A stretch of DNA of 64,000 nucleotides, from assembly GCA_038503075.1 (NCBI GenBank), contig JBCAML010000001.1:992001-1056000 (forward strand), given 5' to 3'. Below are positions 24,035-36,700 of this stretch, piece after piece; position 1 is the stretch's first letter; each line of letters begins with the position of its first letter. Position numbers and translations under genes: made by a program. The stretch comes from Gyromitra esculenta. Its lineage: Eukaryota; Ascomycota; Pezizomycetes; Pezizales; Discinaceae. Under the pieces are notes generated by a model. It saw nothing but the letters and a program-made list of their open reading frames with translations. It ran no database searches and was not told the DNA's origin.

Positions 24035-24753
24035 ACTACTTTTTTTTTTAGGGATCTGGCTGACTTTTATTTTTTTCCTTCCTTTTTACCCCTCCTTCGT
24101 GCCCCCACTCTCTACCTACTATTAGAAAAGTGCATTGGATGGATGGGATGGATTCTGGGAGCAATGCTCTACTTATGTTTTTTTTTGTCCCCCTTACTTT
24201 TTTTTTCTGCCTATGATTTTTTTTTTTGCTTGGAACGTATGGGTTGTGTAAAATAAAGGGGGTGTGGGTTTCTTTTTTTGTTTTGAAAACAAAATATTTC
24301 GCTGACACATCATTTGCGATGTTAAAACCGTGCAGGAGTGGTTGGGGAATGCTTGTGGCGTCAGCCAGGAACCGGAGGGGGAGAAAAAGAAAGTTCAATG
24401 TTTACAGGTGTTATGTAGTATACAGTACTTAATAGTATCAAGTCCAGAATTTTTAGGTACATGTAGATGTGGCAAGAGAGATAGGACTACATGTACCTAC
24501 ATGCATTCATGACTTCGGAACTTCACTATACAAAACACGCAGAAGTCTGCATCACGTGCAAAGGCGGGTAACTGCACGGCGCGTCGTTCAGGGTAACCCC
24601 TGCTCAGCACGCACTCGTTGTTTTTGCGACCAGGGAGCCTCAAAACACTCGTGTTCGCCAGAAGGTGCGACAACAAAGAGGTGCGACTTGAATTCGCCAG
24701 TCTAGCAGTCTTTCCACGACCCCCCCCCTCAAACCCTCCCTCGCTTTGCCACC
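24035..24753. other. Intergenic region with paired TACATGTA octamers
   Basis: Tandem spacer between the SNF2-type stop and the CFT2 start. T-rich runs follow the stop (24040-24230). The octamer TACATGTA occurs at 24458-24465 and 24488-24495, with a half-copy CTACATG right after the second, about 260-300 bp before the CFT2 ATG. Short frames (24226-24705) are not supported. Confidence 0.5.
24458..24504. promoter_or_regulatory. Two TACATGTA palindromes upstream of CFT2
   Basis: Two copies of the 8-bp palindrome lie 30 bp apart, plus CTACATGC directly downstream. They sit 250-300 bp before the CFT2 start codon, a plausible upstream activating position. The role is inferred only from recurrence in intergenic DNA. 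Confidence 0.4.
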
Positions 24754-27700
24754 ATGTTCCACTTCACTCCGCTGCTTGGGGCTCAATCGGACTCGCTAGC
24801 TTGTCAATCATTATTGGAGCTGGATAACGGCATTAAAATACTCATCGATGTTGGCTGGGACGAGACTTTTGATGTCCAAATGCTGGTAGAGCTAGAACGG
24901 TTAGTTTCGAGTCCCCCCCATCCTTATAGAATAGCAATTTCTGACGAAATACGATTCTCTACACAGGTACACGCCGTCAATCGACCTAATCCTTCTCACG
25001 CATCCCACACTTTCGCATATGGGGGCATACGCCCACGCATGCAAGCACATTCCCGCCTTCTCATCGATCCCTGTCTACAGCACCTTCCCCGTCTCCAACC
25101 TCGGTCGTCTCCTCCTTCAAGACCTATACCTCTCTACACCCCTAGCGTCTACAGGTCTCCTCGACCCGCCTAATTCGCCACCTAAAGCCGAGGACCTTTT
25201 AGCTCCCGCAATTCTCCCGCCTGGGAGCTCTGGGGAGCTCCCGGAAGGTGCGCTGAAGCTACCGCCGACAAGTGCGGAGATAGACTCGTATTGCACGAGA
25301 ATAATAACGCTAAAGTACTCACAGCCAACGCCGCTGCACTCGGCGGCTGCGCGTGTGTCGGGGAAGTTGGGGAGCATTACGATTACGGCGTATTCTGCGG
25401 GTCATTCGTTGGGCGGGACGATATGGAAGATCCAGCAAGCGCAGGAATCAATTGTTTATGCGGTTGATTGGAACCATTCCCGCGAAAACTGCCTCCGAGC
25501 TGCAGCCTTCCTTTCTGGAGGTGGAGTTCCGGTGGAGACTCTGGGACGACCTACGGCGCTCGTGTGTTCTGCTAAGAACTCGGAGGTTGTGAATATTGCT
25601 GGTGGGAGAAAGAAGAGGGATGAGATGCTCCTGGAATCGATTAAGCGGACGGCATTGGAGAAAGGCGGGACGGTTTTAATTCCTACGGATTCGGTGGGGA
25701 GAGTATTGGAGTTGGTTTATTTGCTGGAACATGCGTGGCGGAAGGACCCGGAGCTATCATCGAGGGCAAAAGGGAAGGGTGTGAGTCTATATCTAGCGGG
25801 GAGACGAGTCAAGAGGCTGGGGCAAGTTGTGGGAAGTATGCTGGAATGGATGGACGAAGGGGTAGTCCGAGAGTTTGAAGCAATCGCTGGAGGGGAGAAG
25901 AGGGGTAATCGTGGAGGTAATGATAACGGCGGAGGTGGGAAGGGCAATGATGGGAACAAGGCAGGGCCATTCGACTTTACACATTTGAATCTGGTATCAA
26001 CACAGGGCCACTTATCGAGGGTTCTGAACGACGGCAGCGAAAGGGGCAAGGTCATCATTGCATCAGATTCAAGCTTAGGCTGGGGTTTCAGCAGAGAGGT
26101 CCTTATGAAGCTTGCGAGTGATGAAAATAACCTAGTAGTCCTAACCGACCGCGGCGATGGCAGAGTCGGCTGGGCAGGTAGTTTATGGGACGAATGGAAA
26201 GAAAGCACGTCCCACAGCGGCGAAGAGAAACTCCCCGCTCCCGGTCAAGAAATTCCCATGAAAGGCAAACGCACACAACTCGAAGTAAGCTCCCTCGCCT
26301 CCTACCCCCACTACAACCATCCTAATTGATCCAGATATACCACCGCACTCCGCTCGAAGGAGAAGAACTCAAATCATACAACCGTCATCTCGCCGCCCAA
26401 GCTGCCCTCACCTCCCAACATGCATCCCTGGTCTCCGCGTCCGGTCTCCCATCCTCCATTGGTGCCGAGCCTGACGACGACGACGCTTCCTCTTCTTCGG
26501 ACGACGACTCTGATTCTGAGCGCCAGGGAAAGGCACTCACCACTGCTAACAGTAAGAAGATCTCCGCCGCAACCGTCATGCTTGGTGGCGCCGTCCCATC
26601 AGGGTACGGCGGGGGTAAGGTAGAAATCGGCGTCAATATCCTACTCCGAGGAAACAACGTCTACGATTACGACGTCCGCGGCGCAAAAGGCCGCAACCGC
26701 ATGTTCCCCTTCGTGATGCGTCGACGAAGGGTCGATGAATACGGCGAGGTGATCCGCACTGAGGAGTATATGCGTGCTGAGGAGAAAGCTGAAGAGGACC
26801 TCATCGACGAAGAAGACGCAACCGAAGAGCGTGTAATTGGCAAAAAGCGCAAATGGGACGAAGGTGAAAAGGCTGGCACTGCAGCAGCAAGACGACTAAG
26901 CCGCGGCGCCGCGGACGCTGGGAAAAAACGCCGCATAGTGAGAGGCAAAAAAGGAAAGCCGGAAAACGACGACGGGTACGAACCGGATGATGGCGAACCC
27001 GAGGAAGGAGAGGAGGCCGAGGAAGATGATGATGGAGAAGACGAAGAGGCGCTTCTAGCATTGCCGAGTAAAGTCACGTTCACATCAATTGAAGTGGAGA
27101 TGCGAGTTCGTGTTGCATTCATTGATTTCTCTGGACTTCACGATTCTCGAAGTCTACGCATGCTCTTGCCCCTCATCAAACCGCGCAAGCTTATCTTGAT
27201 TGCTGGGCGTGAATCGGAAACGAAGAGCCTTGCCAACGACTGTAGACAACTACTGAGTGGACGAGGCATTGCGGGCCGCGGCGATAACACTACGGGAACA
27301 GACGTGTATATGCCACAGATTGGCATAAAGGTCAATGCAAGTGTAGATACAAACGCGTGGACCGTTAAGCTGAGCGAAAACCTTGTCCGCGGACTCAAAT
27401 GGCAGAGCGTGCGGGGACTTGGGGTCGTACATGTTGTTGGCCGTGTCATGCGAGCAGAGGACAGTAAGGGAGGGAATTTTGATGCTGAAGAGCGAGGGAT
27501 GAAAAAACTAAAGATTGAAGCTCATTCAGACGCTGAGGGCGAGAGAAAGAAGGAAAATTTAGTGCTCGATATACTCCCGCCTGTACTTGCCGCAGCAACA
27601 AGGAGTGTCGCGCAGCCAATCCACGTTGGTGATATTAGGTTGGCGGATCTAAGGCGGGTGCTGCTAGATGATGGGCTCACGGCAGAGTTTCGGGGAGAAG

Positions 27701-27873
27701 GAACGCTGTTGATCGATGGGGTTGTTGCGGTAAGGAAGGGCGGTGTAGGGAACGTTATTATTGAAGATGGAGGCGGGGGAATGTTGAAGAGAGCGGGTAA
27801 AGGTGGAAAGGGGAGTTTTGTGGAGGTTAGGAGGAGGGTATACGATGGGCTTGCTGTGGTTGCGGGAGGGTAA
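24754..27873 (+). CDS. CFT2: Cleavage and polyadenylation factor subunit Cft2 (CPSF100)
   Basis: Subunit of the nuclear pre-mRNA 3'-end cleavage/polyadenylation complex. Exons 24754-24899, 24967-26284, 26335-27873 give 1000 aa; the ATG is in strong context (ACCATGT). The metallo-beta-lactamase part starts FTPLLGAQSDSLACQSLLELDNGIKILIDVGWDE. The zinc-ligand motif HxHxDH of the CPSF73 nuclease reads THPTLSHMGAY here, so the active-site ligands are lost, as expected for the inactive partner CPSF100/Cft2. Next come the AYSAGHSLGGTIWKI strand, the beta-CASP domain and a C-terminal domain. Two insertions are low-complexity: a Gly/Asn-rich stretch near residue 370 and a long Asp/Glu-rich stretch near residue 700. 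A KKRKW basic patch may be a nuclear signal. Confidence 0.93.
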
Positions 27874-28680
27874 TGGAAATGGTGTTGTATTTGTATGTAT
27901 TACTATCATATTTTAGTATGGCTGGAGGGTTGGATAGAGGTTAAAGTTTGGTCAAAATGGTTATGAATTTGCTGTTTAACGATAATTTGTTTTGGGTGAT
28001 GATAGTCTCAAGTGTTGTACCAATTTCTTGTGGACGATTTACTATTGATTTACTTTCCTCGTAATAATCAAGCTCTCCGGTTCCCTCCCCAGAGGATCTC
28101 AAAGATTGACGTGAGTCCTACGGTATAACGAAATAGCCTAGACTGACAACATGAAAGTACTATAATAGCTACTAGCCGAGGGAACAGAATGGATCTCTAC
28201 CTACTGGTTGAACTTGCGGCTCACCACCTACCCAGCCAGTGAAGACGTGATATCCTCCTGCTGTCTCAGTCCGGCCATTTTGCTACTCTCGAGAATATAT
28301 GGTATTTATAGATGTCTCAAGTAACTATTCATCATGTGATATCACTCGTAGAGAGGAACAGCCTTAAAATTACCTGCTCTTGATTTTCCTTTTCTAGTTA
28401 TACTGTCATCCACTTTACGCGTATCACCTCTTTTATTACTTAGTTTTTGTATTATTAGGTAGGTCCGATTTAGTTGAATACATAGTGCGAAAATTTCTTT
28501 TACTAAAAACCACAAACTCGAGAGCTTTGACCATTTCACTTCTACATATGCAAATAGGAACTCCCTTAGTAAAAGAAACACTCGATAGACAATTATCCAA
28601 ATACTAACTTGATAAAAGTACAATAACCAGAAGCACCAAATTATTCGAATAATATAAACCCAAAAACGCCAAACCTAAAT
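27874..28680. other. Convergent intergenic region, no supported gene
   Basis: Between the CFT2 stop and the permease stop. A minus frame at 28342-28623 has hydrophobic composition but no motif and no splice partner. I see nothing else. Confidence 0.45.
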
Positions 28681-30799
28681 CTAATCATACTTCTTCACCA
28701 ACCGTGTTACGGTCGTCCCATCATCTAAAACATCGAAAGATTCCTCTATGGTATATCCGCCCCATCGAGGTAACACTCTGATCCATACGTACCAATAAAA
28801 TACAGAAAATATAATTCTATAGAGGCTGCCAGTAAGTAAACTTCATTCATGGGTTAAAGGGGAGGAAACTAACATTGATGTGCCAACTACGGCATATGTT
28901 CCATACCTAGACAAATTCACAGTAAGAATCGCTCTAAGACTTTCCAAATCAGGGAAGAAAACTCACCAAAAACTAACATCTCCCTTACTATCTTTGCTAT
29001 GCATAAACGGTGACGCTAATAGAGCCAAAGAGACTAATATATTGACATAAGGTGCAATTTTCCATGCGCGAAATGGCCTGTTGATAAGCGGCTCTTGTTT
29101 CCTGAGAACCAGCAGCCCAACCCCGACAGCAATGGATGTAAACTGTGCGGGGTATCCAACAACGTCTAGAATAAACGCATAGACATCCCCGGCCGGTGGG
29201 AGGGTTATCACGAGGAGCGAAGGGATCAGATGGATTAGGAGGCCGCCTAATGGGGCGTTGAAAGGTTTGTTAGATGCCAAGACAGAGGCGTAAGGGACAA
29301 ACCCCTGGCGAGCAATTTCTATAGAAGGTAAGTAAAATTCAAAGATATATACCCACTTTCTAGAGGGATCTCTTTTTCATACCTTGATTGATGCGGGATT
29401 CGGAATATGTTACCACAAACACATTCCCTAAAGCACTAATAGCGATCATTCCTGGTAAAACAACTCTCCCTGCCACATCTCCAAACACACGAGTGAAGAA
29501 TAAGGCCGCAACAAGTTGCCCTGAGTTTCTTATCTCCTCTAGTGGTACCACCGAGAAGTATGCGAAATTTATGAGTAGGTAAGTCCCCGTGACTATTATC
29601 ATTGCTGCGGGTGCTGCAGATTTCAGGGTCCTCACGGGATCTCTCACTTCGTTCATTACGTTGTTCACGTTTCCATAGCCGGCAAACGAGTATAGTACTT
29701 TGAAAAGTCCCATAGAAAGCAAACCCAAATTCGTCTCAGTTCCATCGAAAAAGTGCGGGAAGTCTAACTGAGAAGGTCCCGATCGACTTTTCCCAGTGAT
29801 GAGAACGACAAAGCCAGTCAAGACCATGAAGAGCATCAGAAATATCTTTATCAACCCTATAGTATTTTGGACCCAGATCCCTAATTTTTGCCGGGGGTGG
29901 GTATTTAGCAAACTTTGCGTGTCCCAAATAAAGCATTTGCTAACCAACCTGTCTTAAGAGAGCATCCATGTATCGCCGTTACTACGATTATGACGACAAC
30001 AGCGAGAGACCTTTGGTTCCACGCCGTTTGCTCTTTGCCCAAAGCATACAGCACGTACTGTGCGAAAATAATACAGTTGCTCGCAGTAAATCCGAGGAGT
30101 ATTGCCTGGACCGCGAAAACTGTGCTTGCAAGAAATTTCGGTCTTCGGTACACATATTCAAGATACACCTATTACTCCCAAATAAGCTTGTTAGAAACCT
30201 GCCAGTAATATGGCCTGGCACGGGACTCAAATATTTGAGTTAGTCTTATTACCTTGATTCCCCCACTCCTTGGTAGCATGGTCCCAAACTCCATCAGAAC
30301 GGCTAACCCGCAAGACGCGATTAACGCCCCAACCTTGTTTTACATATATTGTTAGATTTTTGTTTCTTATCTACTTCCTCTTATCTCAGAAGTATACTTA
30401 CAACCCATAATACTAAGCTCATCCCCGGGCTTCCAGCCGTAACCAGTATAGTTCCTGGTGTCGCAAACACCTATTCAACTATTAGATAACGCTATCCTGC
30501 ACCTATGCAAAGTTCCTCAAATAAAGACGCTGTACAAAAAATCAAGCTCCCAAGATCCAGTTACATACTCCACTACCAATCATTCTCGAGAATATCATTA
30601 TCACAGCCGAGGGCCAACCTAGGTTTCTCCCCACAACTGCATCTTCAGGGTTGATATCTTGGTCTATCGCTCTCTTTGCCAAAGCAGGTTTTAAACTTGA
30701 AGTACCGTAGCTCGATGATGCTGAAGACGATGAAGAAGTTGATATTGATGGCTCATGTTGAAGTAGTGCTTCTTCCTCAGGGGCGTGGTAAGACGACAT
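28681..30799 (-). CDS. Amino-acid permease of the LAT type (methionine-permease-like)
   Basis: Plasma-membrane APC-superfamily transporter. Exons in coding order: 30569-30799, 30402-30470, 30253-30333, 29949-30168, 29383-29880, 28967-29318, 28874-28906, 28681-28825; eight exons, phases match, 542 aa. The cytosolic N-terminus is Ser-rich. TM1 carries the family motif IFSRMIGSGVFATPGTIL. About twelve hydrophobic segments follow, including GLFKVLYSFAGYGNVNNVMNEVRDP, typical of fungal Mup1/Mup3-like and b(+)-type permeases. One exon is only 33 nt (28874-28906). An in-frame upstream ATG at 30877 would add 26 residues; 30799 is preferred because it matches the usual start just before the acidic leader. 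The substrate is not decidable from sequence. Confidence 0.9.
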
Positions 30800-31329
30800 A
30801 TTTGGTGGCGTATGATAAGGACTGTAGAAATATCTTTGGACGGATAGAGAACTCAAATAGTACTTAAACCAAAGCACGTTGACGTGATAGACCTGATAAC
30901 ATGCGTGACGGAAAACAGCACGAGGCTTATTTGATTACATGTATGTAGATTACTAGTATACTTTAATTGGTGCCGATCGCGGCAACGCGCACGCAATACA
31001 GGGTCTCTGTTACGCCAGGCGCAGCTCAATATACTGATTCTAAATGCGGAGTCCCCGATAACTCCTTGATCACATGCTTTATTTCAAATCAAATAGTAAA
31101 CTATGGTTATTTCCGAGTTCCTACAAATTCTCCATAATACTCACAGTTGATCACTCGTATAAATAATACTTACCAAAAACCATACACTTTATCTCAAACT
31201 TGGAATTTCTTGAAGGGAACCTTTTTGTCTCGCTAAGTGAGACTGATACATAGAACCACCCAACGCCAGAAGCTATATAGAATATGCATTTTACATGAAA
31301 CCAAAACTGGTTTGTGAACCAATAAAAAA
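30800..31329. other. Intergenic between permease promoter and ELP3 3' end
   Basis: AT-rich spacer. A TACATGTA octamer lies at 30936-30943, about 135 bp upstream of the permease ATG. No gene is supported. Confidence 0.45.
30936..30943. promoter_or_regulatory. TACATGTA palindrome upstream of the permease gene
   Basis: Single copy of the recurring octamer in the context GATTACATGTATGTAG, 135-140 bp before the permease start codon. The regulatory role is inferred. Confidence 0.35.
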
Positions 31330-33413
31330 CTAATATTCTTCGTCCGACTCATCTTCATAGTCTAACATCTTAGACATGTACGGACCATCAAGTGAATATC
31401 CTAGGTTGGCGTAGTACTTCCTAACTCCCACTCCCGAAATTCTATTCAAGATACACGTAAGCGACCTCAGCATCCACGGTATTTGGGGTTGTAATAATAT
31501 ACTCACACGCTGATCTTCTTGCTCCCATGCTCTTTTCTTGCAATTCTCTCCGCCTCTTCCATCAGTAAAGTTCCGTATCCTTGATGCTGGTACTTTTTCG
31601 GATTCCTACTATGCACGGGCACCGCAGAACCATACACATGCAGCTCCCTAACAAGGCTTGTTGGTTGCCCTGTAAGCTCAGGCCTAAAAGTCCTATCCGA
31701 ACATTTCCTCAACCTCAAAAGCCCGATCAAAATATCCTGCTTTGGATCCTCATAGCTAAGAAATGTCTCCCAACCGCCGTTTGCAGCATAGTCTCGTCTT
31801 ATGAATTCGACTTGATCAGGCCGTACTTTGTTCTTCACTTCTTGGATACCGACTTCGCGAGTTCGTACATCACGGCAAGTAGTGCCGAAATCCTTCATTC
31901 TGCTTAAAGCTAGCTCACGAAGATTTCCGTTCTCGACACCGGATGTGACGAGAGGCATTGGGATATCACGCTGGACTCGGTATATACGAGTCCATGGGGG
32001 TACAAGGGCTAAGATGCGGGCGACTAGATCAATAAGAGCATTAGGAGTATAATTCTTGTATCGGCCAGTTCGCCAGAGCTCGTATAGCCCGGTACCACGA
32101 ATGACAAGAGTGGGGTAGATTTTCAGCCCGTCAGTTCTAAAATCCGGATTCTCGAAATATTCCTGGGGGGCATGGTTAATTTTGGTATGCCTGGGGCTTT
32201 TGTGGATGAAAAATACCTGAAATTGAAAGAGATCTCTTTCCATTCCAACATTGGGCAAATCGGGCATCATATGAGAGACAACTTTGTAACCAGCGTCTTT
32301 GGCTAGTCTAAATGTTTCGCACACGGCCTTCACTGTGTGTCCGCGGTTGGTATCTCTAGCGACATCCTCGTACAGGCTTTGAACTCCAATCTCTAACCTT
32401 GTGCAGCCATACCGAAGCATGGAGCTTAAATGCTGATCTAGACAGTAATCCGGCCTTGTCTCTTCGCGTTATTAGCTTTGTCCGTAGTTGGAAACGTAAA
32501 TTATTTCGGGTGACAAACCAATGGTTATTCCAACACATTTTGTTTGGGATTGCTCTCCTAGTCTACATCTAGTGGTTAATAGGGTATTGTTTTTTTGTCT
32601 TAAGTGGGGACATTGATGAACTTACTGGACGGCTTCATCTACATTCTCAGTCGTGTATCCAGACAGCGCGTTGTGTAAGCTTGCGATAAATCCGTCACGG
32701 TAGCTCTCGGGCAACGACATGAAAGTTCCACCCATAATAATGTATTCTACCTTATCCACGCTGTGGCCTAGTTGTCGTAACTGGTCTACACGACCTCGGG
32801 CTTGTTCAAATGGGTCATAACGAGCACGAATAGCCCTCATCGAAGTCGGCTCATAACCGGTATATGACTGGGTACTATATTCAAAGTCGGAGTCGGGCCC
32901 CCCAGGGCAATAAACACAGATGTTACCGGTCTATGGGAATGTAAGAATTAATCCGGTAATGGAAAGGATCAAGAAAATATTTACATAGGCTATATGTGGA
33001 CACCTATGAGGCTTACACATGACAGCAACTACAGCGATGCCGGAGCTCGTGCCTGTAGGAGAAACTATCAGCGATAATTCCTAAACTAATCGCCAATGTC
33101 CGAAAGAGTGAGGCGTACGGATCGGCTTCGCGATTAGCTTTGGAACAATGTATTTCTTATAGTGCTCTGGAATAGCTGCAATGATCGCCGTGAGCGGTGG
33201 GATCATCTTCAGCTTGTACTTCTTCGAAATTTGCCCTCTTAGGGCGTTTAGATTTACATCTTTGCCTCCGTTGTCCTCCTCATGAAGTTGGATCAAATGA
33301 TGAGCAACATCCGCACAGGCCTGCATATACCGTTCGCGTTCTGGGGCAAGCGAGATGCCTTTCTTATTGGGCTTTCCCGGAAGCGACGACAAATTTAAGG
33401 TAGCTGTGGCCAT
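31330..33413 (-). CDS. ELP3: Elongator complex subunit 3 (radical SAM / GNAT)
   Basis: Catalytic subunit of Elongator, which modifies wobble uridine of tRNAs (5-carboxymethyl derivatives), formerly described as a histone acetyltransferase. Exons in coding order: 33119-33413, 32985-33052, 32626-32930, 32519-32562, 32217-32461, 31507-32162, 31330-31441; 574 aa, against 557 in yeast. The radical-SAM cluster cysteines are seen in [17 protein letters not shown], followed by the ELP3 signature [19 protein letters not shown]. Then GITIETRPDYC, and a C-terminal GNAT domain with the acetyl-CoA loop [18 protein letters not shown]. The end is [12 protein letters not shown]. One exon is 44 nt. Its acceptor was chosen at 32563-32564 because it yields the conserved [16 protein letters not shown]. 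Divergent from the P5B ATPase gene. Confidence 0.96.
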
Positions 33414-33771
33414 GGTAAGATATTTTTGGGTGTTCGACTGATGTAACTCTACAATGGAGTCAGTTGCAGGGTGCAGGTGGGGGCTCTGATTTTAGTGGTG
33501 GGGAAACTTTTGGGATGGAGGCTATTTACTATCTGCCGCCACCATCATCTGATAAGATTAGATAGCGATCCGCGATTAACCTCATCATGCAGATCGCTAT
33601 GACACGGGAAGGCTAAATCTTATGCACTGGACTCCATGCATCTGCCAGGGAATTCACAATTCATTACAGTCTTGACTTGCCCCCGTCCACATACAAACAG
33701 CAGACGGAATCTTGTCAGATAGACATACCACACAATAAAAACCGCGTAGTGTACGCGAACTCCTTTAAAAG
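33414..33771. other. Divergent promoter of ELP3 and the P5B ATPase gene
   Basis: 358 bp shared upstream region. It holds a perfect 9-bp inverted repeat (ATAGCGATC at 33562-33570, GATCGCTAT at 33592-33600) close to the middle. No gene fits inside. Confidence 0.6.
33562..33600. repeat. 9-bp perfect inverted repeat in divergent promoter
   Basis: Arms ATAGCGATC and GATCGCTAT are separated by 21 nt. The position, ~150 bp from the ELP3 ATG and ~170 bp from the ATPase ATG, suggests a site serving both genes. The function is inferred. Confidence 0.55.
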
Positions 33772-36700
33772 ATGGGGGATTCCTATCCTCACGGCCGCCG
33801 GCACAGCGGCCACTCACGTCGACCCAGCGAGGCGAGCCATGCTGGAGACACGCAAGGGATGCCTGCGCTGTACCGCACCAGCTCGAATCTCAGCAATGCC
33901 AGTTTTTATAGCGAGGTTGAAATGGCGCAGAATGAGGTGTGATTTCATCCTTAGACTTTTAAGCGATATTTTTTCGGTACTGATGCGCCTTTAGGTGTTT
34001 GCTGGCCCTATTTCTGAAAGTCTCGCATCGAGCATATCCTCCTTCCAGCATCGGCGGCGCTCAAGAGCAGATTCAAATGTCAGCTTTTCCTTCTATCAAC
34101 CTGAACGTGGCGAGGATCGGGAAAGCCTCTGGGAGGATGATTTGGAAGGGAGCGTGTTTTTGGACGACGAAGGCCAGAGTGAGTACGCGCCCTCCGAAGT
34201 CGATCGGGACATTAGCGAGAGCGCGCCATTGCGCCGTATGTCTTCATCATACCGTTCGATATCAGCCGAAGATCCTTTGCTCGATCACAGGGACTCGGAG
34301 GTGTTTCGTCGTGATTCACTCCGGACAACACAAAAGATATACATTGAAACGGAAGACCTGACTATTGTTGTTGCCGGATTTACTACCAGTCGATTGAAAT
34401 ATGGGTTATACTTAGCTGTATGCATATTCACCTTTGGAATTGGGTGGTTGTTGCTGCGATGGTTTCCTCGGTGGCGTATCCAGCTCGTGGGAAAGCCAGC
34501 TACACTTAGAGAATGCGATTGGGTGGTTGTAGAGAATCAATGGAACGAGTTCAGCGTCCAAGGTGTTCAAAGACGCCGCTACGGCCAATCTCTCTCTACC
34601 GTTTTCGGAATTCATGAAAAATCAGCAGAAGCATCTGTTGATCTAGATGAAGATGACGATCCAGTCATTCACTATCTGCGATGTTTAGATTACCGCTATA
34701 TCAGATTTGTTTACCATCCTTTGCACGACAAGTTTTTATTGAACAATGGTTGGAAGGACCCAGACTGGACTGATGTGAAGGTTGTTCGTTCTGGAATTGA
34801 TATGAATGAAAAGGAGCACAGAAATTTGGTTTTTGGAGCGAACGTTATAGATATAGAAGAGAAGTCTATCATGCAGCTTTTAATTGATGAGGTTCGTCAA
34901 TGCTCCACCTTGCGAATAGCCCTCGTAGATTGCATATCACTAACCACAAGTGTTCAAAAACTAATTGTTCGGGCTTTATAGGCTTTCCATCCCTTTTATG
35001 TATTTCAAATTGCGAGCTTAGTTCTCTGGTCGATCGATGATTACTACTACTATGCTGCTTGCATTTTCCTTATATCGGCCTTCAGTATTACTAGTACCTT
35101 GATCGAGACAAGATCGGTTAGTCTACCTAATCTATTGGTACTTGGGTACCCCCCAACTAACCCCTTTAGACTATGCGGAGACTTCGCGAGATTTCTCGCT
35201 TTGTATGCGACGTTCGTGTTTTGAGAAATGGATTTTGTAAGCTCTGAATTTTCAGTATCGGCGAATTTTTGCTGACATACCTTAGGGCGCTATGTCTCAT
35301 CGGAAGACCTCGTCCCAGGCGACGTTTACGAAATTACTGATCCTTCGTTATCTTTGTTCCCATGTGATAGTTTACTTCTTGCCGGAGATGCTATCGTGAA
35401 CGAGAGCATGCTGACTGGTAGGCGACCAACGTTGCCGATTTAGCAATTTGGGAGGTGTTTCTAACTGATTTCGCAGGTGAATCTGTTCCTGTCTCCAAAG
35501 TTCCTTGTACGAATGAGTCTCTTTCTGCACTGAACCTAGCATCTTCGTCTATTCTCCCTGAGCTGGCTCGGCATTTCCTCTTTTGCGGGACGAAAATAGT
35601 CCGGGCTCGCAGACCCCAAGATGGAGCCGAAGAAGAAGCTGTAGGCCTTGCTTTAGTAGTAAGAACAGGATTTAATACAACAAAGGGTGCCCTGGTCCGC
35701 TCGATGCTTTTCCCGAAGCCATCTGGATTCAAATTCTATCGCGATTCGTTTTATTACATAGCTGTCATGGGCCTTATTGCGGCATGTGGGTTTGTGGTGT
35801 CCTTTATCAATTTTGTTCACCTTGGTGTAAGTTACAATCCTGCTTATCCCCGTCTAACTATAAAACGTTAACGATAGAATAGCTTGCGTGGCACTTGATA
35901 GTAGTGAGAGCTTTAGATCTCATTACTATCGTGGTACCCCCTGCTTTACCGGCGACACTTACCATTGGAACAAATTTTGCACTCTCGAGGCTGAAGAAGA
36001 AGCAAATCTTCTGTATCAGTCCTCAACGAGTAAATGTTGGCGGAAAACTTGATGTTGTGTGCTTTGACAAGACTGGAACCTTGACTGAAGACGGCTTGGA
36101 TGTCCTTGGTGTCCGCGTTGTGGATAAACATAATAATACGTTCACCGAGTTGTTAAAAGACGCACCATCTCTTCTACCCGGGCCTTTTGAACGCGATCCT
36201 TCGGCAGATCTCACAACCCACGAAGCAGCTCTTTATACCATGACTACCTGCCATTCGCTACGTCTTGTTGATGATGAGCTTCTTGGGGATCCCTTGGATT
36301 TGAAAATGTTTGAATTTACTGGTTGGACTTTCCAGGAGGGGGAAGGCAAAAAGCGTGGTGCGGATGAGGGGAATGGACATGATAGCATGGCTTATGGTAT
36401 TTCGCCTCCTGTTGTTCGACCGCCTTACGGGAAGGAATTAAGTGCAGCTGGTGAATTTCGCGACGAGACAACAGGACAGGTAAGTCTTTCATCTTTCCTC
36501 TCTTTGCACGCACTAACACTCTGAAGATATCACCTCTAGAGTTAGGGATATTTAAGCAATTTGAGTTTGTTTCTCAATTGCGTCGCACCAGCGTTGTTGT
36601 CAAACAGTTTCGAGCTTCTGGCGGTGATGTTTACCTCAAGGGAGCACCCGAGTGCATGAAAGAAATATGTCGCCCAGAGAGCTTCCCAGCCGATTATGAG

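Noticed and set aside
28342..28623. Minus-strand hydrophobic open frame downstream of CFT2
   Set aside because: Lies beyond the permease stop, no conserved motif, no splice connection to the permease.
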